A stretch of DNA of 64,000 bases, taken from Bog-473 sp036268485. Lineage in GTDB: Bacteria; Actinomycetota; Acidimicrobiia; Acidimicrobiales; RAAP-2. Positions 42,650-50,798 of this stretch are shown piece after piece. How positions within the stretch are numbered: position 1 is the first letter of the stretch; each line of letters starts with the position of its first letter. The translations under genes were made by a program, and so were the position numbers. The stretch is taken from the NCBI GenBank assembly GCA_036268485.1, contig DATAUC010000075.1, positions 1-64,000 of the forward strand. The letters run 5' to 3'. Under the pieces are notes generated by a model. It did not search any database. It saw nothing but the letters and a program-made list of their open reading frames with translations, and was not told where the DNA came from.

Positions 42650-43798
42650 GTGATCGAGACCGAAGAGCACCAGATCTTCCGCAAGACCCTGCGGGATCTC
42701 TTCGAGCGTGAGATCGAGCCCCACGTGAACGCCTGGGAAGCCGCCCGTATCTTCCCGGCCCATGAGCTCTTCCCCAAACTTGGCGCCGTTGGGCTCCTCG
42801 GTTTGGAATACGAGGAGGCCTACGGTGGCATGGGCGCCGACCACTCCTTCACCGTCATTGCCGGCGAAGAGATGGGGCGGATCAGCTGCGGCGGGGTCCC
42901 GATGGCCATGGCGGTGCAGATGTCCATGGCCACGCCCGCCCTGGCCAAGTTCGGATCACCTGCACTGAAGGAGCAGTATCTGGCCCCCTCCATCCGGGGT
43001 GAGCTGGTGTCGTCCATCGCGGTGACCGAGCCCGACGCCGGCAGCGACGTGGCCGGCATCCGGACCCGGGCCATCCGCGACGGCGATGAATGGGTCATTA
43101 ACGGCTCCAAGCTCTACATCACCAACGGTACGCAGGCCGACTGGCTCTGCCTGCTGGCCCGCACGTCGGAGGACGCCGGCTACAAGGGCATGTCGCTCAT
43201 TGTGGTGCCGACGGCCACGGAGGGCTTCGCCGTCTCCCGGAAACTCGAGAAGCTCGGCATGTGGTCCAGCGACACCGCCGAACTCTCCTTCACCGATGTG
43301 CGGGTACCGGTATCGAACACCATCGGCGAAATCGGACGGGGCTTCCAGCAGCAGATGGCCCAGTTCCAGGCCGAGCGACTTATCACCCTCTACAAGCAGG
43401 TCGGCTCCATTGAGTTGGCGCTACAGCGCACCCGCAGTTACCTGACCGAGCGCCGGGCCTTCGGCCAGCCGCTGCTGGCCAACCAGCACCTGCAGTTTGT
43501 CCTGGCCGAACTCTCGGCCCGCCACGACATGCTCAAGCACTACGCCCGGGCCGCGGCCGACACCGTGATGCGAGGCGAAGATGCCACCCGCTTCGCCACC
43601 ATCGGCAAGCTGATGGGATCGCGGCTGCAGCGCGAGGTGGCCGACACCTGCGTGCAATTCCACGGCGGCATCGCCTACATGGAGGAGCACTGGGCTTCCC
43701 GCTTCTACCGGGACACGCGCCTGGATTCCATCGGCGCCGGGGCCGACGAAGTGATGCTGCGCATCCTGGCCCGCATGGACGGCTACGCCACCGACTAG
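42650..43798 (+). CDS. Acyl-CoA dehydrogenase, citronellyl/isovaleryl-CoA type
   Basis: The 382-residue FAD enzyme starts at GTG 42650, divergent from the carboxylase operon with 66 bases between starts. It has VTEPDAGSD (125-133), WVINGSKLYITNG (148-160) and YMEEHWASRFYRDTRL. The usual catalytic Glu of the IYEGT loop is absent (SIGAGADEVML instead), while Glu242 in FQAERL is at the position used by isovaleryl-CoA dehydrogenase. That fits branched substrates such as citronellyl- or isovaleryl-CoA and supplies the first step of the same pathway. Confidence 0.92.
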   Translation: MIETEEHQIFRKTLRDLFEREIEPHVNAWEAARIFPAHELFPKLGAVGLLGLEYEEAYGGMGADHSFTVIAGEEMGRISCGGVPMAMAVQMSMATPALAKFGSPALKEQYLAPSIRGELVSSIAVTEPDAGSDVAGIRTRAIRDGDEWVINGSKLYITNGTQADWLCLLARTSEDAGYKGMSLIVVPTATEGFAVSRKLEKLGMWSSDTAELSFTDVRVPVSNTIGEIGRGFQQQMAQFQAERLITLYKQVGSIELALQRTRSYLTERRAFGQPLLANQHLQFVLAELSARHDMLKHYARAAADTVMRGEDATRFATIGKLMGSRLQREVADTCVQFHGGIAYMEEHWASRFYRDTRLDSIGAGADEVMLRILARMDGYATD

Positions 43799-44634
43799 GT
43801 GTGGCGGAAGACCGCCTGGCCACCACCGCTGGCGATGAGCCGGCGCTGGCGGCTCCATACCTGGCCGGTCCATGACATGAGGCCGTCGGCGGCCACCGGT
43901 GAGTGACCGCTGAGCAGCAGCCATTCGCTGTCGCGGCCCGGATGCAGGAACGAGGCGTACAGGTCGAGGCTGGGGGCGATGAACGGCGGCTCCGAGTAGG
44001 CGTGCGGTCGGGATCCGGCGGGCCAGCTCATGACATCGAGCACGATGAGCGTGCGGGCGGCGTCGACCCAGGGGTCGTCGAAACTCGACTCGGGCAGGCA
44101 GCGCACCCAGGTCCGCCACGTCGGCGCCACCGGTCCGGGAGGCGGCCAGGATTCGAAGTAGTCGATGGGGCGCTGGTCGAAGTTGCTCCAGAAATTGAAC
44201 TGGTCTTCCTGGTCCGGCCACAACTGGCGCGGGGTGGGCAGTCCTTCGGGGTCGGGTACCTCGGGCGGATGCGTGTCGTCATGGGCCAGGCCGTCGACCT
44301 GGCCGACCGACCACACCATGGCGCTCAAGATGGTGCGCCCGCCCTGCGTCATCTCCACCCGCTGCGAGAGCACGGTCCGGCCCGAACGCAGCGGCGTGAC
44401 CGTCAGCTCCACCTCGTCGAAGTCGGCCACAGCCAGGTAGTGGCAGAAGAAGCTGGCCGGCCGGGCGAAGGGGCTGCACTGGCCAGCCGCCCGCAGCGCG
44501 ATGGCGGCCACGTACCCGCCTTCGGGACCCCAGATCTCCCAGTCTCGGTGCACGGTGGCGCCAAAGCGACGCGTGCCGTCCCCGTCGGCCGCCCCGATCG
44601 GCGTGACCGCCGTCTGCAGTTGGAGGTCACCCAT
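43795..44634 (-). CDS. Acyl-CoA thioesterase-like protein (double hotdog)
   Basis: The 279-residue protein looks like a TesB-type double hotdog. The first hotdog has HRDWEIWGPEGGYVAAIALRAAG and ASFFCHYLAVADFDEVELTV; the second has LIVLDVMSWPAGSRPHAY, DLYASFLHPGRDSEWLLLSGHSPVAADGLMSWTGQVWS. It would hydrolyse an acyl-CoA, perhaps relieving CoA sequestration in the neighbouring degradation pathway. It overlaps the acyl-CoA dehydrogenase stop by 4 bases in the convergent orientation and the acetyltransferase stop by 8 bases. Confidence 0.85.
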   Translation of the reverse strand: MGDLQLQTAVTPIGAADGDGTRRFGATVHRDWEIWGPEGGYVAAIALRAAGQCSPFARPASFFCHYLAVADFDEVELTVTPLRSGRTVLSQRVEMTQGGRTILSAMVWSVGQVDGLAHDDTHPPEVPDPEGLPTPRQLWPDQEDQFNFWSNFDQRPIDYFESWPPPGPVAPTWRTWVRCLPESSFDDPWVDAARTLIVLDVMSWPAGSRPHAYSEPPFIAPSLDLYASFLHPGRDSEWLLLSGHSPVAADGLMSWTGQVWSRQRRLIASGGGQAVFRHT

Positions 44635-45178
44635 CGCCCTGGCGGGCCTTCCACTGGTCCAGCGTGAGCTCGGTCACCACCACCTCTTCCCCCCGTTCGG
44701 GCACCCGGGTACGCAGGAACGGGGTGAAGCCCAGATGCTCCATGACCTTGCCCGACGGCACGTTCTCCGGCTCGTAAATGCTGACGATGCGGGTCAGTCC
44801 GCCTTCGGTGAAGCCCCACCGCACGGCGGCGGCGCCGATCTCGGTGGCCAATCCGTTGCCCCGGAAGGGACCGGCCAACCGCCAGCCCACCTCGACGGCC
44901 GGCAGGATCTCGGGCAGGAAGTGGGGCACGGCCAGGCCGGCCCACCCGATCATGGCGCCGGAACTCCGGTCGATGACCGCCTCAATGCCGAAGCCGTCAC
45001 TCTCGTAGCGCTCGATGGTGCGGACCAGGAATCCCGCCGTCTGCTCCATGGTCATGCCGGACCGCAGCGGGTACCACCAGAACGACTCCTCGCTGTGCAG
45101 CGCGGCCAGTTCAGGCAGATCCTCATGGGCGAAAGGGCGCAGGATGAGGCGCTCGGTGGTGAGGGTGGGAATCGTCAC
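44627..45178 (-). CDS. GNAT-family acetyltransferase (RimJ/RimL-like)
   Basis: The start is GTG 45176-45178; an ATG at 45209-45211 would add 11 residues. The 183-residue protein has TLTTERLILRPFAHEDLPELAALH at the N-terminus, AVEVGWRLAGPFRGNGLATEIGAAAVRWGF (acetyl-CoA motif), and YEPENVPSGKVMEHLGFTPFLRTRV near the end. These are the RimJ/RimL features. The substrate is unknown. It overlaps the thioesterase start by 8 bases. Confidence 0.88.
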   Translation of the reverse strand: MTIPTLTTERLILRPFAHEDLPELAALHSEESFWWYPLRSGMTMEQTAGFLVRTIERYESDGFGIEAVIDRSSGAMIGWAGLAVPHFLPEILPAVEVGWRLAGPFRGNGLATEIGAAAVRWGFTEGGLTRIVSIYEPENVPSGKVMEHLGFTPFLRTRVPERGEEVVVTELTLDQWKARQGDG

Positions 45179-45188
45179 GGGTCGCCGC

Positions 45189-45464
45189 TCAGAGGGGAAG
45201 TCCGGGCGCATCGGCCAGCGACGGGTCCCGACCCGGGCGAGCGGACGCGGCGTAGAGCTGATCGGGTCGAAACGAGCGCACGGCCCGGTCCCCCGCCTTG
45301 CCCCCGACGACTTCGACCCACTCCTCGCCGGTCTCGCGGTTGGACACGTGGGCTACGAACTTCCACGTGGCGCTGCGCATCCGGGTGCCTTCCACCTGCA
45401 CGGGATCGCCGGGCCGCAACCCGGCCCACTGCGTGCTGCGGGTGAGGTCAGCCGGCGGGCTCAC
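45189..45464 (-). CDS. Small hypothetical protein (91 aa), SH3-like beta pattern
   Basis: It starts at GTG 45462-45464, within the 3' end of the DedA gene (17-base overlap), and ends 10 bases before the acetyltransferase start. The middle part (GLRPGDPVQVEGTRMRSATWKFVAHVSNRETGEEWVEVVGG) reads as small beta strands typical of an SH3-like barrel. Similar small proteins occur in actinobacteria as far as I recall. No function is known. Confidence 0.65.
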   Translation of the reverse strand: MSPPADLTRSTQWAGLRPGDPVQVEGTRMRSATWKFVAHVSNRETGEEWVEVVGGKAGDRAVRSFRPDQLYAASARPGRDPSLADAPGLPL

Positions 45465-46053
45465 GTTGCTCTCGCAGATCGCGCAGGCGGTGGATGACGG
45501 TCAGGACCACCAGCACGATGACAACCACCGCCACCACCACGCCGGCGTAGGTGAACACCTTGGTGTACTTGTGGAAGTTGGCGCCGAGGGCGTAGCCCAG
45601 GCTGCCGACCCCGATGCCGTAGATGATCGTTGACGCCGCCGTACTGGCCAGGAACCGGCCAAAGGGCATTTCGCCCACGCCGGCCACCAGCGAGATCACG
45701 GCCCGGATCACCGGGATGAGCCGCCCGAAGAAGACCGAGAGCACCCCCCGCTTGGCCATGAACTCGTCGGCTCGGTCGAGGTCCTTATGGGACAAAAGGA
45801 CGTATTTGCCGTAGCGGTCGATGAGGGTGCGACCCCCGACTTTGCCGATGAAATAGGCGACGACGCAGCCGCAGATCTCGCCGGCCACCGCCAGCGCGAT
45901 GACCTCAACCGCGTTGAACCCGTATTTTCCCTCCGCCGCCAGTGCCGCCGTGAAGCCGTAGGTGATTTCCGAGGGGAAGGGGATGGCCACCGCCTCCACC
46001 AGGGCGACAAAGAAGATGGCGGTGTAGCCCCAGTGCTCCAGGAAGTGTTCCAT
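45448..46053 (-). CDS. DedA-family membrane protein
   Basis: The 201-residue protein has the DedA pattern: EHWGYTAIFFVALVEAVAIPFPSEITYGF with the conserved FPSE, IALAVAGEICGCVVAYFIGKVGGRTLIDRYGK, and FFGRLIPVIRAVISLVAGVGEMPF with the basic Arg pair. The last hydrophobic helix (VFTYAGVVVAVVVIVLVVLTVI) ends with RLRDLREQ. It keeps the canonical FPSE motif that the DedA at 21552-22163 lacks. Undecaprenyl-phosphate or phospholipid flipping is the known activity of the family. Confidence 0.94.
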   Translation of the reverse strand: MEHFLEHWGYTAIFFVALVEAVAIPFPSEITYGFTAALAAEGKYGFNAVEVIALAVAGEICGCVVAYFIGKVGGRTLIDRYGKYVLLSHKDLDRADEFMAKRGVLSVFFGRLIPVIRAVISLVAGVGEMPFGRFLASTAASTIIYGIGVGSLGYALGANFHKYTKVFTYAGVVVAVVVIVLVVLTVIHRLRDLREQREPAG

Positions 46054-46113
46054 CGGGCCCTCTTTTTAGTGCATGGGCCGGCGACGTCAGACCCTCGTCC
46101 TATCCTGGCCGCC

Positions 46114-46887
46114 ATGGCGCTCGAACTTCCCCGCACGCTGTCGCCATCGAAGGTGACGTCGTTCACCAATTGCCCGCTGGCCTTCCGCTTCAGCGTCATT
46201 GAGCACCGGCCCGAGCCGCCCTCGCCCGCCGCCGTCAAGGGCACCCTGGTCCACGCTGCGCTGGAGGGCCTGTTCTGGAACCACGCCGCGGGCACGCGAT
46301 CGGACAAGGCCGCCGCCAAGGAGCTGTCGTTGGCCTGGACCCGCCTGCAGGGCGATCCCGAGTTCGTCGCCCTGGGCCTGAACCGGGACGACGCCACGTC
46401 GTTCTACGACGACGCGCACGCACTGGTCGGAAATTATTTCCGGCTGGAAGATCCCAATTCGGTACGGGCCATCGGCGTGGAGCTGGGGGTCGAGTACGAG
46501 CAGGGCGGCATGCGCCTGCGCGGCATCATCGACCGCCTCGACATGGCCGAGGACGGTTCGCTCACCGTGATCGACTACAAGACGGGGCGAGCGCCCTCGG
46601 AGCGCTTCGAACACGGGAAGATGGGGGGCGTGCAAACCTACGCCCTCTTGTGCGAGAAGGTGCTCGGGCGGATGCCGGCCCAGGTCAAGCTCCTCCACTT
46701 GCGCGAACCGCTCGTCATCTCGGCCCTGCCCACACCCCAGACCATCCGTGGCCAACAGATACGGACCACGGCCGTGTGGGGGGCCATTGAGCGGGCCTGC
46801 CAGCGCGAGGACTTCCGGCCCAAGACCGGGCCGCTGTGCAATTACTGCCACTTCAAGACGTCGTGCCCGGCCTTTGGGGCGGCATGA
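46114..46887 (+). CDS. RecB/Cas4-like PD-(D/E)XK nuclease with four cysteines
   Basis: The ATG at 46114 starts a 257-residue PDDEXK_1 protein. The N-terminal region SPSKVTSFTNCPLAFRFS carries Cys20, and the C-terminal CNYCHFKTSC (Cys242, Cys245, Cys251) completes a four-Cys set that holds an Fe-S cluster in Cas4 and AddB. The nuclease core is GIIDRLDMAEDGSLTVIDYKTG with Asp and Asp-x-Lys. It is a likely single-strand exonuclease of the RecB family, a widespread actinobacterial gene. Its stop overlaps the PAP2 gene by four bases. Confidence 0.92.
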   Translation: MALELPRTLSPSKVTSFTNCPLAFRFSVIEHRPEPPSPAAVKGTLVHAALEGLFWNHAAGTRSDKAAAKELSLAWTRLQGDPEFVALGLNRDDATSFYDDAHALVGNYFRLEDPNSVRAIGVELGVEYEQGGMRLRGIIDRLDMAEDGSLTVIDYKTGRAPSERFEHGKMGGVQTYALLCEKVLGRMPAQVKLLHLREPLVISALPTPQTIRGQQIRTTAVWGAIERACQREDFRPKTGPLCNYCHFKTSCPAFGAA

Positions 46888-47498
46888 ACATCTCGGCGGA
46901 GCGCTTCGACAAGGCGGTCGATGCGGCCTTCGAGCCCCTGCGCGGGCGACCGCAGGTCGATCGGGTCGCCGCCGCCGTGTCCAACCTGGCCGACTACGGC
47001 CTGATCTGGGTGGCCAAGGCGGCCTGGAAGGGCCGGCATTCGGGGCCGCCACGACGCCGGGCCATCGTGGCGCTGGGTGCAGCCGGGTTCTCCTCCATGC
47101 TGGTCAGCCGGGCCGTCAAGGATTCCGTCGTCCGGGAACGCCCCGAGGAGCACCTCGAAGCGCTCGTGCGCACCCCATCGAGCAGCAGCTTCCCGAGCGG
47201 CCACACCCTGGCCGCCTTCTGCACGGCCGTGGTGCTGTCCGAAACCGAGCGCGAGACCAGGGCATCGGTCGGCTTCGCCGTGGCCGTGGCCGCCAGCCGG
47301 GTCCACCTCAGAGCACACCACCCCAGCGATGTCGTCGGCGGTGCGGTCATCGGCTCCGCCCTGGGCCTGTTGTTGCGACCCTTGGTCCGGATGGTGACCC
47401 CGGGGAACCGGAAATCGGGCGGGGGCGGGCGCAAAGCGAGCAAAGGAAGCAGCCGCCAGGGAATGGGACAGCGGGACTACCTGTTGCAAAGGTTATGA
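46884..47498 (+). CDS. PAP2-family phosphatase
   Basis: The ATG at 46884 overlaps the nuclease stop (ATGA). The 204-residue protein contains the three PAP2 motifs: VKDSVVRERP, SSSFPSGHTLAA and SRVHLRAHHPSDVVGG, with the catalytic His of the third and the PSGH His. It is probably membrane-associated with a few hydrophobic helices, acting on a lipid phosphate. The tail is very basic and Gly-rich. The coupling with a nuclease gene looks accidental as to function. Confidence 0.93.
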   Translation: MNISAERFDKAVDAAFEPLRGRPQVDRVAAAVSNLADYGLIWVAKAAWKGRHSGPPRRRAIVALGAAGFSSMLVSRAVKDSVVRERPEEHLEALVRTPSSSSFPSGHTLAAFCTAVVLSETERETRASVGFAVAVAASRVHLRAHHPSDVVGGAVIGSALGLLLRPLVRMVTPGNRKSGGGGRKASKGSSRQGMGQRDYLLQRL

Positions 47499-48094
47499 AG
47501 CCATTTTCCGTGACCTGGGACTACCGCTGCCCCTTCGCCCGCAATGCCCATGAGCACCTGGTGGCCGGTCTGGCTGATGGCGCCGACTGGGACGTGACTT
47601 TCCTGCCCTTCTCGCTCAGCCAGGGCCACGTGCCCGAAGGCGGCACCCCGGTGTGGGACGACCCGGCGAAGTTTTCCGACCTGCTGGCGCTGGCGGCCGG
47701 CGTGGTGGTGCGGGACCAGTATCCAGATGCGTTCGGCGCGGTACATGGCGCACTGTTCACGGCCCGACACGATGAGGGCCTCGACCTGCGCTCCTCCGAC
47801 GTGGTCATCGACGTGCTGGACCGGGCCGGCGTCCCGGGCGACAAGGTGGTGGCCGAGGTCAAGGACGGCGGCGCCATTGACGAGATCCGGCGCTCGCACG
47901 AGCAGGCGGTCAAGGAGTGGGACGTCTTCGGCGTCCCCACCTTCGTGATGGAGGGCCAGGCCGTTTTCGTGCGCCTGATGAGCCGCCCCCAGGGCGATGC
48001 CGCGTTGGCCCGCCGCACCATTGACGGGGTGGTCCGTCTGATGGAAGAGCAGCCCGACCTGAACGAGTTCAAGTACACCAAGCTGTCCCGCTAA
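47495..48094 (+). CDS. DsbA/FrnE-like thioredoxin-fold protein lacking CXXC
   Basis: The ATG at 47495 overlaps the PAP2 stop (ATGA). The 199-residue protein begins SVTWDYRCPFARNAHEHLV and ends with a DsbA-type helical insertion and a cis-Pro site (WDVFGVPTFVMEGQAVF). The active-site position reads CPFA, keeping the first Cys but not the second, so it cannot act as an ordinary dithiol oxidase. Related proteins are FrnE- or 2-hydroxychromene-2-carboxylate-isomerase-like. The function is unknown. Confidence 0.85.
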   Translation: MKPFSVTWDYRCPFARNAHEHLVAGLADGADWDVTFLPFSLSQGHVPEGGTPVWDDPAKFSDLLALAAGVVVRDQYPDAFGAVHGALFTARHDEGLDLRSSDVVIDVLDRAGVPGDKVVAEVKDGGAIDEIRRSHEQAVKEWDVFGVPTFVMEGQAVFVRLMSRPQGDAALARRTIDGVVRLMEEQPDLNEFKYTKLSR

Positions 48095-48103
48095 CGAGTC
48101 CGA

Positions 48104-49027
48104 TCAGCCGCCCTTGGCCAGGGCGCTGATGAAGTCGAAGGTGCGGGTCCGCTCTTCCGCGTTGCCGGCGATCGATGCCACGAAGTCGGTAACGCCGACC
48201 GCAGCCAGCTTCTCAACTCCCGCTCGTACGGCGTCCTCGTCGCCCAGGATGGCGATGTCGGCCGGGCTCTCGGCGCCCTCCTTGTCCAACATGGCCTTGT
48301 AGGACGGCAGGTTGGGGTAGATGGCGAACATCCGGTTGACCCATTCGCGGGCCGCCTCCACGTCGTTGGTCACGGCAATGGGCAGGGAAGCGGCGATGCG
48401 GGGCGCGGGGCGGCCGGCCTTCTCGGCGGCGGCCCGGATGGTGGGGGCGATGTGGGACTCGATGGTGTCGGTGCCGGTCATCCAGGTGATGGTGCCGTCG
48501 GCCACCCGACCGGCCAGGTTCAGCATGGTGGGGGCCAGCGCGGCCACCAAGACCGGAGGGGCTTCGACCCCCGAAATCTCGAGCGGCTGGTAGGCGTGGG
48601 CGGTCACCCGCTCGCCTGCCGCGCTGACCGTCTCGCCATGCAGGAGCGGCATCAGGGCGGCCAGGTACTCCTTCATGTAGCGGGCCGGCTTGTCGAAGCT
48701 CATTCCCCACATGCCCTCGACCACGACCTGGTGCGAGAGACCGATGCCGAGGATCAACCGGTTGTCGGTGGCGGACTGCACGGTCAGGGCCTGCTGGGCC
48801 AGCATCATCGGGTGACGGGGGTAGACCGGCACCACGCCCGTGCCCAACCCGATGCCCGGCACCTGCGCTCCGGCGGCAGCCAGCAGGGTCAGCGCGTCGG
48901 GCCCGAAGATCTGCACGGCGAAGGCGTGGTCCAAACCAGCATCGGCGAATCGCTGCAGCTGTTCGACCGTCTTGGGCAGCGACTTGTCGACGTCGATCAA
49001 GCTGCCGATACGCAGGGCTTTAGCCAT
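48104..49027 (-). CDS. LLM-class F420-dependent oxidoreductase, TIGR03564-like
   Basis: The 307-residue luciferase-like protein starts at the ATG 49025-49027. It has KTVEQLQRFADAGLDHAFAVQIFGPDALTLLAAAG, VPGIGLGTGVVPVYPRHPMMLAQQALTVQS, and NRLILGIGLSHQVVVEGMWGMSFDKP, typical of the TIGR03564 group in actinobacteria. F420 use is the family expectation. It is convergent with the DsbA-like gene and divergent from purK. The substrate is unknown. Confidence 0.87.
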   Translation of the reverse strand: MAKALRIGSLIDVDKSLPKTVEQLQRFADAGLDHAFAVQIFGPDALTLLAAAGAQVPGIGLGTGVVPVYPRHPMMLAQQALTVQSATDNRLILGIGLSHQVVVEGMWGMSFDKPARYMKEYLAALMPLLHGETVSAAGERVTAHAYQPLEISGVEAPPVLVAALAPTMLNLAGRVADGTITWMTGTDTIESHIAPTIRAAAEKAGRPAPRIAASLPIAVTNDVEAAREWVNRMFAIYPNLPSYKAMLDKEGAESPADIAILGDEDAVRAGVEKLAAVGVTDFVASIAGNAEERTRTFDFISALAKGG

Positions 49028-49095
49028 GGGTGTCTCGTCTCCTCGCCTAGTGTGCCGGGCGTGTCCGGCGCCGCGATTTCCATGAGGCTACCGAC

Positions 49096-50283
49096 CTGAG
49101 CACGCACCAGGTCGGGGTGGTCGGCGGCGGGCAGCTGGCCCGCATGGCCGGCGAAGCCGCCAGTGCGCTCGGCCTCTCCCTGGTGGTGTTGGCCGAGCGA
49201 GCAGACGACGCCGCCTGCGCGGTGGCGGCCGAGGTGGTGCTGGGCTCGCCCCAGGTAGCCGCCGACATGCGGGCCCTGGCCGACCGCTGCGACGTGATCA
49301 CCTTCGACCACGAGCAGGTCGACCTGTCGGTGCTGGCGGCGCTGGTGGCCGACGGCGTCGTGGTGCGGCCCGGCGTGGCCACCTTGGAAATGGCGGTCGA
49401 CAAGGCGCACATGCGCATCATGCTGGCCCAGGCCGGCGTGGCCGTACCGGCCTACGACGTCATCGATCTGGCCCCCATTGGAGCGCACACCCGGGCCGTG
49501 GAGCAGCTGGCTGATTTCGGCGAGGAACACGGCTGGCCCATCGTGCTCAAGACCGCCCGCGGCGGCTACGACGGCAAGGGCGTGTGGGTGGCGCAGGACC
49601 TGCAGGGGGCGGCCGACGTCTGCGCCACGCTCTCGGGCGTACTGCTCGTGGAGGAATTGGTGCCCTTCGATTCGGAGCTGGCCGTCATGGTGGCCCGCCG
49701 CCCGTCCGGCGAGTCGGTGGCGTGGCCAGCCGTCGAGACGGCACAGGTCGATGGCGTGTGCCGCGAAGTGCTCGTTCCGGGGCGATTACCCCCCGACGTG
49801 GTGGCGGCCGCCTCGGCACTGGGCCAACAGGTGGCCGAAATCGCCGGCGTGGTCGGGGTCCTGGCCATTGAACTCTTCTGGAGCGGCGGCCGCTTGCTGG
49901 TCAACGAGATCGCCGCCCGGCCCCACAATTCGGGCCATTGGACGATCGAGGGGGCGGTGACCTCGCAGTTCGAGAACCACCTACGGGCCGTACTGGACCT
50001 GCCCCTGGGATCGGCTGCACCCCAGCACACCCAAGTGGCCAGCGTGAACATCTTCGGCGGGACCCAGAGCCAGGATCCGATCGCCCTCTTGGCCCGCGGA
50101 CTGGCCGTTGAGAGCGCCCATGTCCATCTGTATGGCAAAGGGGCCAAGCCAGGACGCAAACTGGGGCACGTGACGGTCTGCGGTGATGATGCTGACGTGG
50201 TGCGCCAACGGGCCTGGGCAGCCGCCCTGGCCCTGGGCACCCCGGTGCCCGCAGGCATCACATTGCCCGAAGGAGTGTCGTGA
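49096..50283 (+). CDS. purK: 5-(carboxyamino)imidazole ribonucleotide synthase
   Basis: PurK is an ATP-grasp enzyme of purine synthesis that carboxylates aminoimidazole ribonucleotide. The Rossmann start reads QVGVVGGGQLARMAGEAA, then FDHEQVD, VLKTARGGYDGKGVWVAQD and LAVMVARRPSGE follow. The first standard start codon is GTG 49117, which would cut the first beta strand. In frame upstream lies CTG 49096, with GAGG (49084-49087) 8 bases before it; it would give MSTHQVGVVGGGQ, a normal PurK start. I therefore place the start there as an inference. It overlaps purE. Confidence 0.9.
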   Translation: MSTHQVGVVGGGQLARMAGEAASALGLSLVVLAERADDAACAVAAEVVLGSPQVAADMRALADRCDVITFDHEQVDLSVLAALVADGVVVRPGVATLEMAVDKAHMRIMLAQAGVAVPAYDVIDLAPIGAHTRAVEQLADFGEEHGWPIVLKTARGGYDGKGVWVAQDLQGAADVCATLSGVLLVEELVPFDSELAVMVARRPSGESVAWPAVETAQVDGVCREVLVPGRLPPDVVAAASALGQQVAEIAGVVGVLAIELFWSGGRLLVNEIAARPHNSGHWTIEGAVTSQFENHLRAVLDLPLGSAAPQHTQVASVNIFGGTQSQDPIALLARGLAVESAHVHLYGKGAKPGRKLGHVTVCGDDADVVRQRAWAAALALGTPVPAGITLPEGVS

Positions 50284-50798
50284 TGGCGAGTTCGAATCCG
50301 CTGGTGGCCGTGGTCATGGGCAGTTCCTCGGACCTCGAGGTCATGCGCGGCGCCGTCGACATCCTGGAGCGCTTCGACATCGCCCACGAGGTCCGGGTGG
50401 TCTCGGCCCACCGCACGCCGGACGACATGCTGGCCTTCGGCCACGGCGCGGCCGGCCGGGGGCTCAAGGTGATCATCGCCGGGGCCGGCGGTGCGGCCCA
50501 TCTGCCCGGCATGCTCTCCTCGGTTACGCCGCTGCCGGTCATCGGGGTGCCGGTGGCCCTCTCGAACCTGGACGGATTGGACTCGCTCCTCTCCATCGTG
50601 CAGATGCCCCGGGGGGTGCCGGTAGCCACCGTGGCGGTGAACGGAGCCCTCAACGCCGGCTTGTTGGCCGTCCAGATACTGGCGGTCGGCGACAGCACGC
50701 TGACTGCCAGAATGGAGGACTACCAAAAGGAGATTGCGACCACCGCCCGGGAACAGGATGCGGCGGTGGCCCACGGCGGAAAGGAGACCCATGAGTGA
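50280..50798 (+). CDS. purE: N5-carboxyaminoimidazole ribonucleotide mutase
   Basis: The 172-residue protein has the PurE motifs VVMGSSSDLEVMRGAVDILERF, RVVSAHRTPDDML, and the GAGGAAHLPGM loop, all needed for the carboxyl-transfer mutase step after PurK. The start can be GTG 50280 or ATG 50283, and it overlaps the purK stop. The C-terminal end overlaps the next start by 8 bases. It works with PurK in the two-step bacterial AIR carboxylation. Confidence 0.96.
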   Translation: MMASSNPLVAVVMGSSSDLEVMRGAVDILERFDIAHEVRVVSAHRTPDDMLAFGHGAAGRGLKVIIAGAGGAAHLPGMLSSVTPLPVIGVPVALSNLDGLDSLLSIVQMPRGVPVATVAVNGALNAGLLAVQILAVGDSTLTARMEDYQKEIATTAREQDAAVAHGGKETHE

